NCBI RefSeq assembly: GCF_020559915.1
Contig: NZ_JAJCLZ010000007.1
Coordinates: forward strand, 1-64,000
Length of the DNA stretch: 64,000 nt
Direction of reading: 5' to 3'
Source of the DNA: Ruminococcus sp. 210702-SL.1.03
Lineage (GTDB): Bacteria; Bacillota; Clostridia; Oscillospirales; Ruminococcaceae
Positions 7,507 to 15,825 of the stretch are shown piece by piece; position 1 is the first letter of the stretch, and each line of letters opens with the position of its first letter. The notes under the pieces were generated by a model. That model made no database searches. It had not been told where the DNA came from and was given only the letters and a program-made list of their open reading frames with translations. A program made the translations under genes and the position numbers.

Positions 7507-9411
7507 TGCCATGAATTGTGAGATCTTGCTGAACCCGCTTGGGTCAAATCTTTCGCTGCCGATCGTTATCTGCTCGTCTGAAAAGAATATCTCCCTCCCG
7601 CTAAACTGCATTGTCACGCTGCTGTTCAGCACATCGAATGAAAAAATATTAACGTCAAATTCACCCTCGCCCGCAACGTATTGCGCGTTATCGTAAAGAC
7701 GTTTTTCGTAGCTGATCTTGTTGAAGATCGGTTCATCGTGCAAGTATATGTAAATATCTGAAACATGGTGTTCGGTCAGCACTGAGTTGACGGAATAAGC
7801 CGCCCGACCGCGCGTACTCATGTCAAATACCATACCGCAATTGCCGCTGATAAGCACTGCCGCGTAGCCTTTGTCGATGGGTATTATAACGATTTTATCC
7901 TTATCGCCGATCTTAGAGAGCGCCGCGGACGTAATGCAAAACGTCAGATAGAGAGCGCTTGTCAGCAGTGCGAAAAAGCGTTTGCGCCGTTTCGAGATAG
8001 CGGCAAAGATAAGTATACTGAGCATGAAAACGCCTGCGATCACAAGCAGTTTATGCTTGGATGTGCCGATATAGCAGACGCTTTTTGCGGAGAACACGCG
8101 GCACATTTTTATGACTATCTGCACGATCACATCTGCCGCACGGATAACGAAGTGCAGTTTACAGCCTGTTATGATATAAATAAATGAAATTACAAGAGCG
8201 ATGCTGCACATCGGGAGAAGAATTATGTTCGCAATGATCCCGATTGTCGAGAACTCGGAGAAAAAGATCGCACAGAGCGGCAGAGTTGTGACGTTTATGC
8301 AAATATATGAAATCACGGTTCTGAGCTTCGGGTCTTTGACATTATCCCTGCAGACGGCTGGCGAGATCACGCCGACGGCGAACGCTGCGGCAAATGACAG
8401 AAGAAATGAAACCGATGTCAGCGCATATGGGCAGTTGAGAGTCAGCAGCATTGCCGCCAGCCCGAGCGAGGTCACGGTGTGGGAACGTCGGCGAAAAAGC
8501 GGCGCGGTAAGCGAAACGCTGGTCATGATGCAGGCACGCGTGACGGACGGTGAAAAGCCCGCGAAGAGCGCAAAACTCCAGATAAAGGCGATTTGCAGGG
8601 CGGCGCGAGCACGGACTAGCGGCAGGGGGCGCAGCAGCAGGCTAACAAACATCGCGAGAATGACAACGTGCAGGCCCGAAACGGCGAAAATGTGCCCTAA
8701 TCCGCTGCGGTAAACGGCTGCTTTTTCGGCGGCGGGCAGGGCGGAGCGGTCGGCGCAGAGCATGGCGCGCAGAAATCCGCCCGCAGATGGCGAACACGCG
8801 GCGGCGAGCTTGCCCGAGAGGTCGCTGCGAAGAGATTTTGTGTAAAATGTGGCAGGACTGCGGCGCTTTTCCGTGATCCGCCAGCTCTCAACTTGTCCGC
8901 CGGTGAGGTAGATGCCGAGCGAGCGGCTGTAATTTTCGCCGTCAAAAGTGGCGGTGGAGGTCGGCTTTTTCATGCGCGCAGTCACGCTCACGCCGTCGCC
9001 CGGTGCGAGGTCATGGCGGTCGCCCGCGTAGTCGGGAAGCAGAAAAGTGAACCGCCCACGCGTGCCCTCGAGTCTGCCGCGTACGGTGACATTCGTGCCG
9101 TATTCGCTGTACGAAAGGTCGGTGACAACGCCGCTGACCTGCGCGGTCTTGCCGTCGAAAGCGGTAAGTCTGCTGTAAATATTTGTCTGATAATGCATCG
9201 CGTACAGCCCGCCGACGATCGCGAAAATGCCGATCATCACAGCTGCGCGCAGCTTGTCCGAGCGGCGGAGAAGCGTGATCGTTACGGCGAAAACAGCTGT
9301 CAACATGAGCAAGGAAACTTTGCCCAGCACGAGGAAACTTGCCAATCCAACAAGCCAGCCGAGCGCCGCCAGCGCGCCTTTAGCCGCCACAGGTCTGCAT
9401 TTTCGCACCAT
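7504..9411 (-). CDS. comEC: ComEC/Rec2-like DNA-uptake membrane protein with degenerate C-terminal domain
   Basis: About 635 residues from ATG 9411; RBS GGGGGCGG is just upstream, and the longer frame has no RBS. Order: N-terminal helices, OB-like DUF4131 region (VSGVVTDLSYSEYG), then the ComEC competence core with GLGHIFAVSGLHVVIL and SFLLSFAAAFAVG, typical of the DNA channel. The C-terminal third starts like the usual metallo-beta-lactamase domain (VIIPIDKGYAAVLISGNCG), but no HxHxDH zinc motif is visible. The nuclease part therefore looks degenerate or lost. No other competence genes are in the window. Confidence 0.8.
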   Translation of the reverse strand: MVRKCRPVAAKGALAALGWLVGLASFLVLGKVSLLMLTAVFAVTITLLRRSDKLRAAVMIGIFAIVGGLYAMHYQTNIYSRLTAFDGKTAQVSGVVTDLSYSEYGTNVTVRGRLEGTRGRFTFLLPDYAGDRHDLAPGDGVSVTARMKKPTSTATFDGENYSRSLGIYLTGGQVESWRITEKRRSPATFYTKSLRSDLSGKLAAACSPSAGGFLRAMLCADRSALPAAEKAAVYRSGLGHIFAVSGLHVVILAMFVSLLLRPLPLVRARAALQIAFIWSFALFAGFSPSVTRACIMTSVSLTAPLFRRRSHTVTSLGLAAMLLTLNCPYALTSVSFLLSFAAAFAVGVISPAVCRDNVKDPKLRTVISYICINVTTLPLCAIFFSEFSTIGIIANIILLPMCSIALVISFIYIITGCKLHFVIRAADVIVQIVIKMCRVFSAKSVCYIGTSKHKLLVIAGVFMLSILIFAAISKRRKRFFALLTSALYLTFCITSAALSKIGDKDKIVIIPIDKGYAAVLISGNCGMVFDMSTRGRAAYSVNSVLTEHHVSDIYIYLHDEPIFNKISYEKRLYDNAQYVAGEGEFDVNIFSFDVLNSSVTMQFSGREIFFSDEQITIGSERFDPSGFSKISQFMA

Positions 9412-9510
9412 TTCGCCGCCCCCTTTTGATGAAAAAATTATAGCATGATGGGGTGGAAAAGTCAATAGCAGGGGGTTGCAGGATTCCTCAAAATTTTTCC
9501 CCCAAATCAC

Positions 9511-9539
9511 TTGCTTTATCGCCATTTCTGTGTTATAAT
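9511..9539 (+). promoter_or_regulatory. Promoter of guaA
   Basis: TTGCTT (9511-9516), 17 bases, TGT-TATAAT (9534-9539), an extended -10. About 57 bases of leader follow; no purine riboswitch fold or PurBox was recognised in it. Confidence 0.65.
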
Positions 9540-9596
9540 AAATTATGTATTTTTATCAGCCCGCTTTTGGCGGTTTTGAAAGGATTGGTTGTTAAA

Positions 9597-11144
9597 ATGA
9601 GGCAAAAGGGTCACGAATATGTGCTTATAATCGACTTCGGCGGTCAGTATAACCAGCTTATCGCTCGCCGCGTGCGCGAATGTAATGTTTACTGCGAGGT
9701 AAAATCATACAAAAATGTAACCATCGACGAGATAAAAGAGCTTTCTCCCGAGGGCATAATCTTTACAGGCGGCCCGCAGAGCGTTTACGGCGAGGGCGCG
9801 CCCGCTATTGATAAGGAACTCTTTGAGTTGGGTATCCCCGTGCTGGGTATCTGCTACGGCTCGCAGCTTATGGCGCATACCTTAGGCGGTGAGGTTAAGA
9901 CCTGCATAACTTCCGAATACGGCAAAACTGAAACTATATATGATAAGGACTGCGTGCTTTTCGGTGCGGATATGCCAGAAAAGGCGATCTCGTGGATGAG
10001 CCATACCGACTACATCGCGAAAATTCCCGAGGGCTTCAAGATCACTGCTCACACTGCCAACTGCCCATGCGCAGCTATGGCGAACGCTGAGAAAAAGCTT
10101 TACGCGGTGCAGTTCCACCCCGAGGTGAACCACACCGAGAATGGTCTTGCGATGCTCGACAGCTTCCTTAAAAACGTCTGCGGCTGCAAGGGCGACTGGA
10201 CAATGGCGAATTACGCTGAAACTGCTATCAAGGAGATACGCGAGAAGGTCGGCGACGGCAAGGTGTTACTGGCGCTTTCGGGCGGTGTGGACAGCTCGGT
10301 GCTCGCGGCGCTGCTCTCAAAAGCTGTCGGCAGCCAGCTCACCTGCATATTTGTTGACCACGGCTTCATGCGCAAGAACGAGGGCGACGAGGTAGAAGCG
10401 GCGTTTGCCGACTGGGACGTAAACTTTGTCCGCGTGAACGCAAAGGACAGATTTATGGCGAAGCTGAACGGCGTATCCGACCCCGAGACCAAGCGCAAGC
10501 TGATCGGCGAGGAGTTTATCCGCGTATTTGAGGCGGAAGCGAAGAAGATCGGCGCGGTAGATTTCTTAGCGCAGGGCACGATATACCCCGACGTTATCGA
10601 GTCCGGTTCGGGCGACGCGGCGACAATCAAATCGCACCACAACGTAGGCGGACTGCCCGACTATGTAGATTTCAAGGACATAATCGAGCCGCTGAGAATG
10701 TTATTCAAGGACGAAACGAGAAAGCTGGGCGAAGAGCTGGGGCTTTCCGACACGCTGGTATGGCGTCAGCCGTTCCCCGGCCCGGGACTTGCGATAAGGA
10801 TCATGGGCGAGATAACTGACGAAAAGCTGACGATATTGCAGGACGCAGACTGGATATTCCGCGAGGAGATCGCGAAAGCGGGTCTGGACAGAAGCATAGG
10901 TCAGTATTTCGCGGTGCTGACGAACAACCGCTCGGTAGGCGTAATGGGCGATTTCCGCACCTACGACTACACGCTTGCGCTGAGGGCGGTAACGACGACC
11001 GACTTCATGACAGCAGATTTCGCGCGCATACCGTACGAAGTGTTGGAAGTATGCTCGGCGAGGATAGTAAACGAGGTAAAGAACATCAACAGGGTTGTGT
11101 ATGATGTTACCACAAAGCCGCCGGCTACTATCGAGTGGGAATAA
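9597..11144 (+). CDS. guaA: GMP synthase (glutamine-hydrolysing)
   Basis: 515 residues from ATG 9597, the normal family length. It makes GMP from XMP, ATP and glutamine (EC 6.3.5.2). Class I glutamine amidotransferase domain with [15 protein letters not shown] at the start, GICYGSQLM carrying Cys86, and FHPEVNHT carrying the catalytic His. The ATP pyrophosphatase domain has LSGGVDSS near residue 227. The C-terminal dimerization domain ends [11 protein letters not shown]. The last three codons GAG-TGG-GAA overlap the GAGTGGGA attachment core. The distal base(s) and stop therefore come from the inserted mobile element, while the protein end is preserved. Confidence 0.97.
   Translation: MRQKGHEYVLIIDFGGQYNQLIARRVRECNVYCEVKSYKNVTIDEIKELSPEGIIFTGGPQSVYGEGAPAIDKELFELGIPVLGICYGSQLMAHTLGGEVKTCITSEYGKTETIYDKDCVLFGADMPEKAISWMSHTDYIAKIPEGFKITAHTANCPCAAMANAEKKLYAVQFHPEVNHTENGLAMLDSFLKNVCGCKGDWTMANYAETAIKEIREKVGDGKVLLALSGGVDSSVLAALLSKAVGSQLTCIFVDHGFMRKNEGDEVEAAFADWDVNFVRVNAKDRFMAKLNGVSDPETKRKLIGEEFIRVFEAEAKKIGAVDFLAQGTIYPDVIESGSGDAATIKSHHNVGGLPDYVDFKDIIEPLRMLFKDETRKLGEELGLSDTLVWRQPFPGPGLAIRIMGEITDEKLTILQDADWIFREEIAKAGLDRSIGQYFAVLTNNRSVGVMGDFRTYDYTLALRAVTTTDFMTADFARIPYEVLEVCSARIVNEVKNINRVVYDVTTKPPATIEWE
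11133..11140 (+). repeat. Left attachment core (attL) of the guaA element
   Basis: GAGTGGGA, encoding the Glu-Trp and most of the final Glu codon of GuaA. Identical to the right copy at 24331-24338. Confidence 0.8.
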
Positions 11145-11267
11145 TGCAAACGTTTCCTGAAAAGGCTTAATACCGTACTTTTTAAGATGCGGATAAGCTG
11201 AATGGCAACGATTTGGCAACATTTCTCTATTATCGGCAACAGTTATAAATATTCTGTCTGAAAAGAT

Positions 11268-11308
11268 AAGAGCTATCTGATTCGTATTTGAATCGGATAG
11301 CTCTTTTT
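11268..11308. terminator. Element-borne terminator behind guaA
   Basis: A 16-base stem (11268-11283/11290-11305, one U-G pair) with loop GTATTT, followed by TTTTTG on the plus strand; the minus strand is also T-rich. It ends guaA transcription and the convergent PLD gene (stop at 11310). Its stem starts AAGAGCT, like the displaced chromosomal terminator at 24372-24410. The element apparently supplies a replacement terminator. Confidence 0.85.
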
Positions 11309-11309
11309 G

Positions 11310-12056
11310 TTATTTGTATTCATTATACAGGCTGATGAATTGGTCTAAAAATTTCCTAACAAAATCTCTGTCAATTGCTGTTGATAATGTTTCTTCATTG
11401 TTTTGAGCGTTCTTACTCCAATTATATGAACCATGCATTACATATTCAAAGTCTATGATGCAGAATTTATCGTGCAATCTATTTCGATTGTTATTACCCC
11501 AACATGGAACTCGAATAGTATCAAATTCTTTTTCAAGTTCATCAATCAGCCATTTATTTGATTCTTCATCGGATGTAATGATTCTAATATTTACTCCTGC
11601 TTCCTTTTTGGCAACTAACTCATTAAATATCTCTCTATCTGTTATCCATGCAACAGCAGCCCAGATAATATATTTTGCATCTCTTATACCCTGAATAATG
11701 GTTTCTTTTATTTCATCAAAAACTACATCATGTTCAACTGTATCATTTTCGATGTTATCAATTACTTTAGGTTTGATAAAAAAGGAATGTAAGTCATATT
11801 CCTCACTCTCAACATAAATACTCCTTGCAATTTCTTCAAGTTGATCTTTGTATTTTCTAGCATCTTTTAGCATAGGAATAGGCACTCGAAGGTTAATATT
11901 TTCCCAGAATTGATAGCTTTTTGTTGCAAAAGATCTGGTTTTATCAAATAACAACATTGAACATCTTAAAATGGTTAATAATTCATTTTTATTTTCTATG
12001 TCTTCCTCATACTTTATATACTCTATCATTGTTTTAGCTAATGCATTTGCATCCAT
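11310..12056 (-). CDS. Phospholipase D-like (single HKD motif) protein
   Basis: 248 residues. The C-terminal half has one PLD motif: HDKFCIID (His195, Lys197, Asp202), then GSYNWS (209-214) and NNEE, as in PLDc_2 nucleases such as Nuc and BfiI, which work as dimers. The N-terminal 110 residues are helical and unrecognised. It is preceded by GGTGG and lies 28 bases downstream of the XRE gene, so the two form an operon. Likely a nuclease, either cargo defence or an element function; a phospholipase role is less likely because no signal peptide is present. Confidence 0.72.
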   Translation of the reverse strand: MDANALAKTMIEYIKYEEDIENKNELLTILRCSMLLFDKTRSFATKSYQFWENINLRVPIPMLKDARKYKDQLEEIARSIYVESEEYDLHSFFIKPKVIDNIENDTVEHDVVFDEIKETIIQGIRDAKYIIWAAVAWITDREIFNELVAKKEAGVNIRIITSDEESNKWLIDELEKEFDTIRVPCWGNNNRNRLHDKFCIIDFEYVMHGSYNWSKNAQNNEETLSTAIDRDFVRKFLDQFISLYNEYK

Positions 12057-12084
12057 TTTTCCACCTCATATCACTATATCCAAG

Positions 12085-12570
12085 TTATTCGTTTGCATTA
12101 CACAAAGTTTTTTCATTTCTTTCTGCCTCCGACCTCGGATACCTATATCTCCACTGGTCGTACTCCTCACGGCTGATCTCCCCATTACGGTATTTCTGAG
12201 CCATTTCCTCCCATGGTTCGAGCAGACCTGTTATTTTTGCAAAGGTCGAGCCGTTCAGCCTGTTGATGCGGATACAGATTTCTCCGTCCAGACGGTCGAT
12301 CTTGAAGCCGTATAAATCCTCTAACGCAAACAGCGTGTGCATAAGACCTGTGTAGCTGTCGATGTTCGGGACGTTCAGAGCTTCGGTCGATACATCAAGT
12401 GCGTCGGCAAGCTGCTCTACAAGGTCAGCCTTGGGTGTTCTCGACCCCGATTCATACTGAGCCATACGAATATCGGCAGTCCGTTCCGAGAAGCCGACCT
12501 GCAAGCCTAAGAACTTCTGTGTCATACCTCTGAGGTTTCTGATAAACCTGATTCTTTCACCAATCGCCAT
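12085..12570 (-). CDS. XRE-family regulator of the element
   Basis: About 161 residues from ATG 12570, chosen for the RBS GGAGGAGACAAT. The N-terminal HTH is IGERIRFIRNLRGMTQKFLG through AQYESGSRTPK. The remainder is an unrecognised C-terminal domain with an acidic, Trp-rich end (EEMAQKYRNGEISREEYDQW). It is transcribed divergently from the excisionase/integrase genes, across a control region with three evenly spaced repeats, so a switch or repressor role is likely. It shares an operon with the PLD gene. Confidence 0.8.
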   Translation of the reverse strand: MAIGERIRFIRNLRGMTQKFLGLQVGFSERTADIRMAQYESGSRTPKADLVEQLADALDVSTEALNVPNIDSYTGLMHTLFALEDLYGFKIDRLDGEICIRINRLNGSTFAKITGLLEPWEEMAQKYRNGEISREEYDQWRYRYPRSEAERNEKTLCNANE

Positions 12571-12636
12571 ATTGTCTCCTCCATTTTCAAAAAGCATAGC
12601 ACAGGATATGCCTGCGCCGCCATATTTCACAAATTA

Positions 12637-12730
12637 ATTATAACATATATGCTTAGTGTTTGTCAAGATAGTAGAAATAAAAATGTTTAGTAATTTTATA
12701 CTTGACATAACGGTATACGTTTAGTATAAT
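12637..12730. promoter_or_regulatory. Divergent promoters with 34-bp-phased repeats
   Basis: Leftward promoter: TTGACA complement at 12661-12666 and TATAAT complement at 12637-12642, 18-base spacer. Rightward promoter: TTGACA (12702-12707), 17 bases, TATAAT (12725-12730). Three direct repeats of YGYTTAGTR start at 12650, 12684 and 12718, exactly 34 bases apart. The first lies in the spacer of the leftward promoter and the third overlaps the rightward -10. They are good candidates for binding by the XRE protein. Confidence 0.7.
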
Positions 12731-12782
12731 AAAATCAAAACTTAACGATTTAGAGTTAAGTTAGAGAAAGGAGATACTCTAA

Positions 12783-12986
12783 ATGACAGATAAAAATTTT
12801 ATGAGAGTAGAAGATGTTGCCAGGGAACTTGATGTATCTAAATCCTATGCTTATAAGATAGTACAGAAGCTCAACAAGGAGCTTGAAGCCAAGGGATATA
12901 TCACGATCTCAGGCAGAGTGAACAAACAATACTTCCTCGAAAGGACTTGCTACGGCGGTTCTGCCGAGGACAGCGAAAGGAAGTGA
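12783..12986 (+). CDS. Excisionase-like helix-turn-helix protein
   Basis: 67 residues. The opening MRVEDVARELDVSKSYAYKI is a MerR/Xis-type winged helix used by small excisionases in Firmicute elements. RBS AAAGGAG precedes the ATG, and the gene lies four bases upstream of the integrase, the usual xis-int order. It is expected to direct excision and may also control integrase expression. Confidence 0.75.
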   Translation: MTDKNFMRVEDVARELDVSKSYAYKIVQKLNKELEAKGYITISGRVNKQYFLERTCYGGSAEDSERK

Positions 12987-12990
12987 TACG

Positions 12991-14085
12991 ATGTCAGTCT
13001 ATAAGGACGGCAGCAAGTGGCGTGTGATCTACCGCTACACCAACAGCCGTGGAGAACGCAAACAGACACAAAAGCGTGGTTTCTCCACAAAGAAAGAAGC
13101 TCAGGCGTGGGAGCGTGAGCGGATGAACAAGACGGAATCCAGCCTTGATATGACCTTTGAGAGCTTTTCGGAGATATACTTCGAGGACATGAAGAAGCGT
13201 CTGAAGGACAACACATGGCACACAAAAGAACATATTCTTCGTACTAAACTGATTCCATTCTTTGGGAAAAGAAAGATGTGCGATATTCAGCCGAAAGACG
13301 TGATAGCGTGGCAGAACGAAATGCTTGAAGGTTCTACAAAAACAGGTAAGTCTTATTCGCCCGTATATCTGAAAACACTTCATAACCAACTCAGTGCCAT
13401 ATTCAATTATGCAGTGAAGTTCTACGGACTGGCAAGCAATCCAGCTGCTAAAGTAGGAAATATGGGCAAGGCAAAAAGTCGTGAGATGCTGTTCTGGACG
13501 CAGGAGGAATACAAGCAGTTCGCAGAAGTGATGATGGACAAGCCTGTTTTTTTCTATGCCTTTGAAATGCTGTACTGGTGCGGTATCCGTGAGGGTGAAC
13601 TTCTCGCCCTCACGCCTGCCGATTTCGACTTTGAGAAGCAGACGGTCTCGATCACAAAGTCCTATCAGCGTATCAAGGGGCAGGATATTATCACCGATCC
13701 GAAAACCGCCAGGAGCAACCGTGTTGTGAAGATGCCTGATTTTCTTTCTCAGGAGATGCAAGACTTCATCGGTCAGCTCTACGGTATCGGAGAACATGAC
13801 CGTATGTTCATGATAACCAAGAGCTACCTGCATCATGAGATGGACAGAGGGGTAAAAGAAACGGGTTTGAAGCGTATCCGTATCCATGATCTGCGTCACA
13901 GCCATGTTTCGCTTCTGATCGAACTTGGGTTTTCGGCTGTTGCTATTGCAGATCGTGTGGGACATGAGAGCATTGAGATCACATACCGCTATGCACATCT
14001 GTTTCCGTCGAAACAGGCGGAAATGGCGAATAAACTCAGTGAGTTGAAGAAAGGAGATAACGCAAATGTCAGCGAAAAACCTTGA
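12991..14085 (+). CDS. int: Tyrosine integrase of the element
   Basis: 364 residues. It has an N-terminal arm-type DNA-binding region (SVYKDGSKWRVIYRYTNSRG), a SAM-like core-binding domain (about 55-150) and a C-terminal catalytic domain. The full active-site set is present: Arg200 (GIREGE), Lys238 (TDPKTARS), His299 and Arg302 (HDLRHSH), His325 (GHESIEIT) and Tyr334 (YRYAHLF). It should therefore be active. RBS AAAGGAAGTG precedes it. The target inferred here is the GAGTGGGA core at the end of guaA. Its 3-prime end overlaps the next gene by 20 bases. Confidence 0.93.
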   Translation: MSVYKDGSKWRVIYRYTNSRGERKQTQKRGFSTKKEAQAWERERMNKTESSLDMTFESFSEIYFEDMKKRLKDNTWHTKEHILRTKLIPFFGKRKMCDIQPKDVIAWQNEMLEGSTKTGKSYSPVYLKTLHNQLSAIFNYAVKFYGLASNPAAKVGNMGKAKSREMLFWTQEEYKQFAEVMMDKPVFFYAFEMLYWCGIREGELLALTPADFDFEKQTVSITKSYQRIKGQDIITDPKTARSNRVVKMPDFLSQEMQDFIGQLYGIGEHDRMFMITKSYLHHEMDRGVKETGLKRIRIHDLRHSHVSLLIELGFSAVAIADRVGHESIEITYRYAHLFPSKQAEMANKLSELKKGDNANVSEKP

Positions 14086-14386
14086 CAGCAAAGGCAGATT
14101 TCGTTCCAGAACCATCGGATTTCGGGTATCTCCCGAAGAAGAAAAGCTGATAAATTCAGCAGCGGCACTTTCAGGACTGACCAAACAGGACTACATCGTA
14201 AAAAGGCTTCTCTGCCGTGATGTGGTAGTGCAGGGCAATCCGAGAGTATACAAAGCTCTGAAAAATCAGCTTGCGGAAGTGCTTTCAGAATTGCAGAGAA
14301 TAGAAAATAGTTCTGTAAGTGATGAACTTCTTGAAACGATACGACTCATCAACACCACATTAAATGGAATGAAAGGAGAATCCTGA
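14066..14386 (+). CDS. MobC-like relaxosome accessory protein (ribbon-helix-helix)
   Basis: 106 residues. SRTIGFRVSPEEEKLINSAA followed by SGLTKQDYIVKRLL is the ribbon-helix-helix pattern of MobC/plasmid mobilization proteins. It probably binds oriT and helps the relaxase at 15826. RBS AAAGGAGATAACG lies within the integrase end. Its TGA overlaps the next ATG (TGATG), indicating translational coupling. Confidence 0.7.
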   Translation: MSAKNLDSKGRFRSRTIGFRVSPEEEKLINSAAALSGLTKQDYIVKRLLCRDVVVQGNPRVYKALKNQLAEVLSELQRIENSSVSDELLETIRLINTTLNGMKGES

Positions 14387-15510
14387 TGTCAGAAGAAAAA
14401 GAAATGACCGCTCCGAACGTATCTATTGGCGTAGATACGGAGCAGTCATCCATAAAACAAACTACTAATAGTATATCAAATCGTGATGTAAATTTCAACC
14501 CCTTTGACGAATTTTTCAAGAAAATTGATCCGTCATACATGAAAACAGTCACGATGCAGGAACTGTATCAGGATATTTACAGCAAGAAACCGCCTGTTAT
14601 TGAGGGCTTGCTCTATCAAGGTACTTATCTGTTTGTCGGTTCACCTAAGATCGGCAAAAGCTTCTTTATGGCACAGCTTGCCTATCATGTCAGCACAGGT
14701 ACTCCGCTTTGGGACTATCCTGTGAAAAAGGGTACGGTTCTCTACCTTGCACTGGAAGATGATTACAGACGATTGCAGGAACGAATGTACCGAATGTTCG
14801 GAACGGACAGTACGGAAAACTTGTACTTTTCCGTATCGTCCAAACCGCTTGGAAATGGTCTGACCGATCAGCTGAGCGGTTTTATCCGAGAACACCCTGA
14901 CACAACGCTTGTGATTATTGATACACTTCAAAAAGTCCGTGAGGTGGACAGTGATTCTTACAGCTATGCCAAAGATTACGAGATCATCAATCAGCTGAAA
15001 CAGTTCTCTGACAGTTGGGGAATATGTCTGCTGTTAGTTCATCATACGAGAAAGCAAAAGTCATCTGATAACTTCGACATGATCTCAGGAACAAATGGGT
15101 TACTTGGCTGTGCAGACGGAGCATTTATGCTTTACAAGGAAAACAGGACTTCCAATAAGGCAACACTTGAAATTTCAGGCCGTGATCAGCAAGATCAGAA
15201 AATCCATCTTATTCGTGATGAAGAAAAACTCTGCTGGAATTTTGAAAAAGCAGAAACAGAGCTTTGGAAAGAACCTCCCGAACCGTTGCTGGAATGTATT
15301 GCCAATCATGTAACAGAAGAAAATCCGACCTGGCAGGGTACAGCGACTGAATTGATAGAAAAGCTTGGACTTGATATGAAGCCGAATGTGGTTTCGCTGA
15401 AACTCAATGTCAATGCAGGCAGATTGATGAATGATTATAGCATTCGATACACGAATAAGCGTAACCACAGCGGACGCATGATTTTCTTCTCTTTGTTATC
15501 AAAAGAGTAA
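14386..15510 (+). CDS. RepA-like hexameric helicase / AAA ATPase
   Basis: 374 residues. Walker A GSPKIGKS near residue 84 and Walker B LVIIDTLQ identify a RecA-fold ATPase of the AAA_25/RepA type. Such proteins support replication of plasmids and of excised integrative elements. The N-terminal 65 residues are polar and unrecognised; the C-terminus has a winged-helix look (WQGTATELIEKLGLD). Translation is coupled to the MobC-like gene. The repeat cluster immediately downstream may be its origin. Confidence 0.75.
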   Translation: MSEEKEMTAPNVSIGVDTEQSSIKQTTNSISNRDVNFNPFDEFFKKIDPSYMKTVTMQELYQDIYSKKPPVIEGLLYQGTYLFVGSPKIGKSFFMAQLAYHVSTGTPLWDYPVKKGTVLYLALEDDYRRLQERMYRMFGTDSTENLYFSVSSKPLGNGLTDQLSGFIREHPDTTLVIIDTLQKVREVDSDSYSYAKDYEIINQLKQFSDSWGICLLLVHHTRKQKSSDNFDMISGTNGLLGCADGAFMLYKENRTSNKATLEISGRDQQDQKIHLIRDEEKLCWNFEKAETELWKEPPEPLLECIANHVTEENPTWQGTATELIEKLGLDMKPNVVSLKLNVNAGRLMNDYSIRYTNKRNHSGRMIFFSLLSKE

Positions 15511-15536
15511 ATTTCAAGTGGTTGGCGTGTCAGTCC

Positions 15537-15825
15537 GTGACGGTCGTGACGATGTTTTGTGAGCGGTGTAATCATCGTCACCATCGTCACACATCGTCAC
15601 GGCGTTGGCGGTTTATCCGCCGTTCAAGCCTCGCAGAGCCCCGATAGCATTTTTGATAGTCCGATCAGGCTGTCGAAAGTGCTTTGGGGTTACCGGCGGC
15701 ATTCCGCAGGTAACTCGGCTCTCCGAGCCGTTCGGTTTGCCGATCTCCGTATCGTTGCAAACCGTTTCGCCCATAGGGCATTCCCTCGTCAGAGGGTCAA
15801 TTTAAAAAGGAAGGGGGGTGTTTCT
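15537..15825 (+). other. Candidate oriT / iteron region
   Basis: The 315-base gene-free gap between helicase and relaxase holds three direct copies of CATCGTCAC (15573-15581, 15582-15590, 15592-15600) facing an inverted copy GTGACGATG (15546-15554) and a partial copy (15537-15545). Further hairpins follow: GGCGG/CCGCC near 15608-15622, GGTTACC/GGTAAC, CGGCTC-TCC-GAGCCG, and CCCTC-GTCA-GAGGG just before the relaxase. This is the expected place for the nick site of a MOBV element and possibly a replication origin. Confidence 0.6.

Noticed and set aside
9540..9596. Guanine riboswitch in front of guaA
   Set aside because: The leader is under 60 bases and lacks the conserved purine-aptamer loops.
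9453..9596. 48-residue N-terminal extension of GMP synthase
   Set aside because: The segment reads through the promoter (9511-9539) and has no RBS. ATG 9597 gives the normal family start.
15559..15825. 89-residue N-terminal extension of the relaxase
   Set aside because: It runs through the repeat/hairpin region, and MOBV proteins begin at the KGSLSHNNR block just after ATG 15826, which has a strong RBS.
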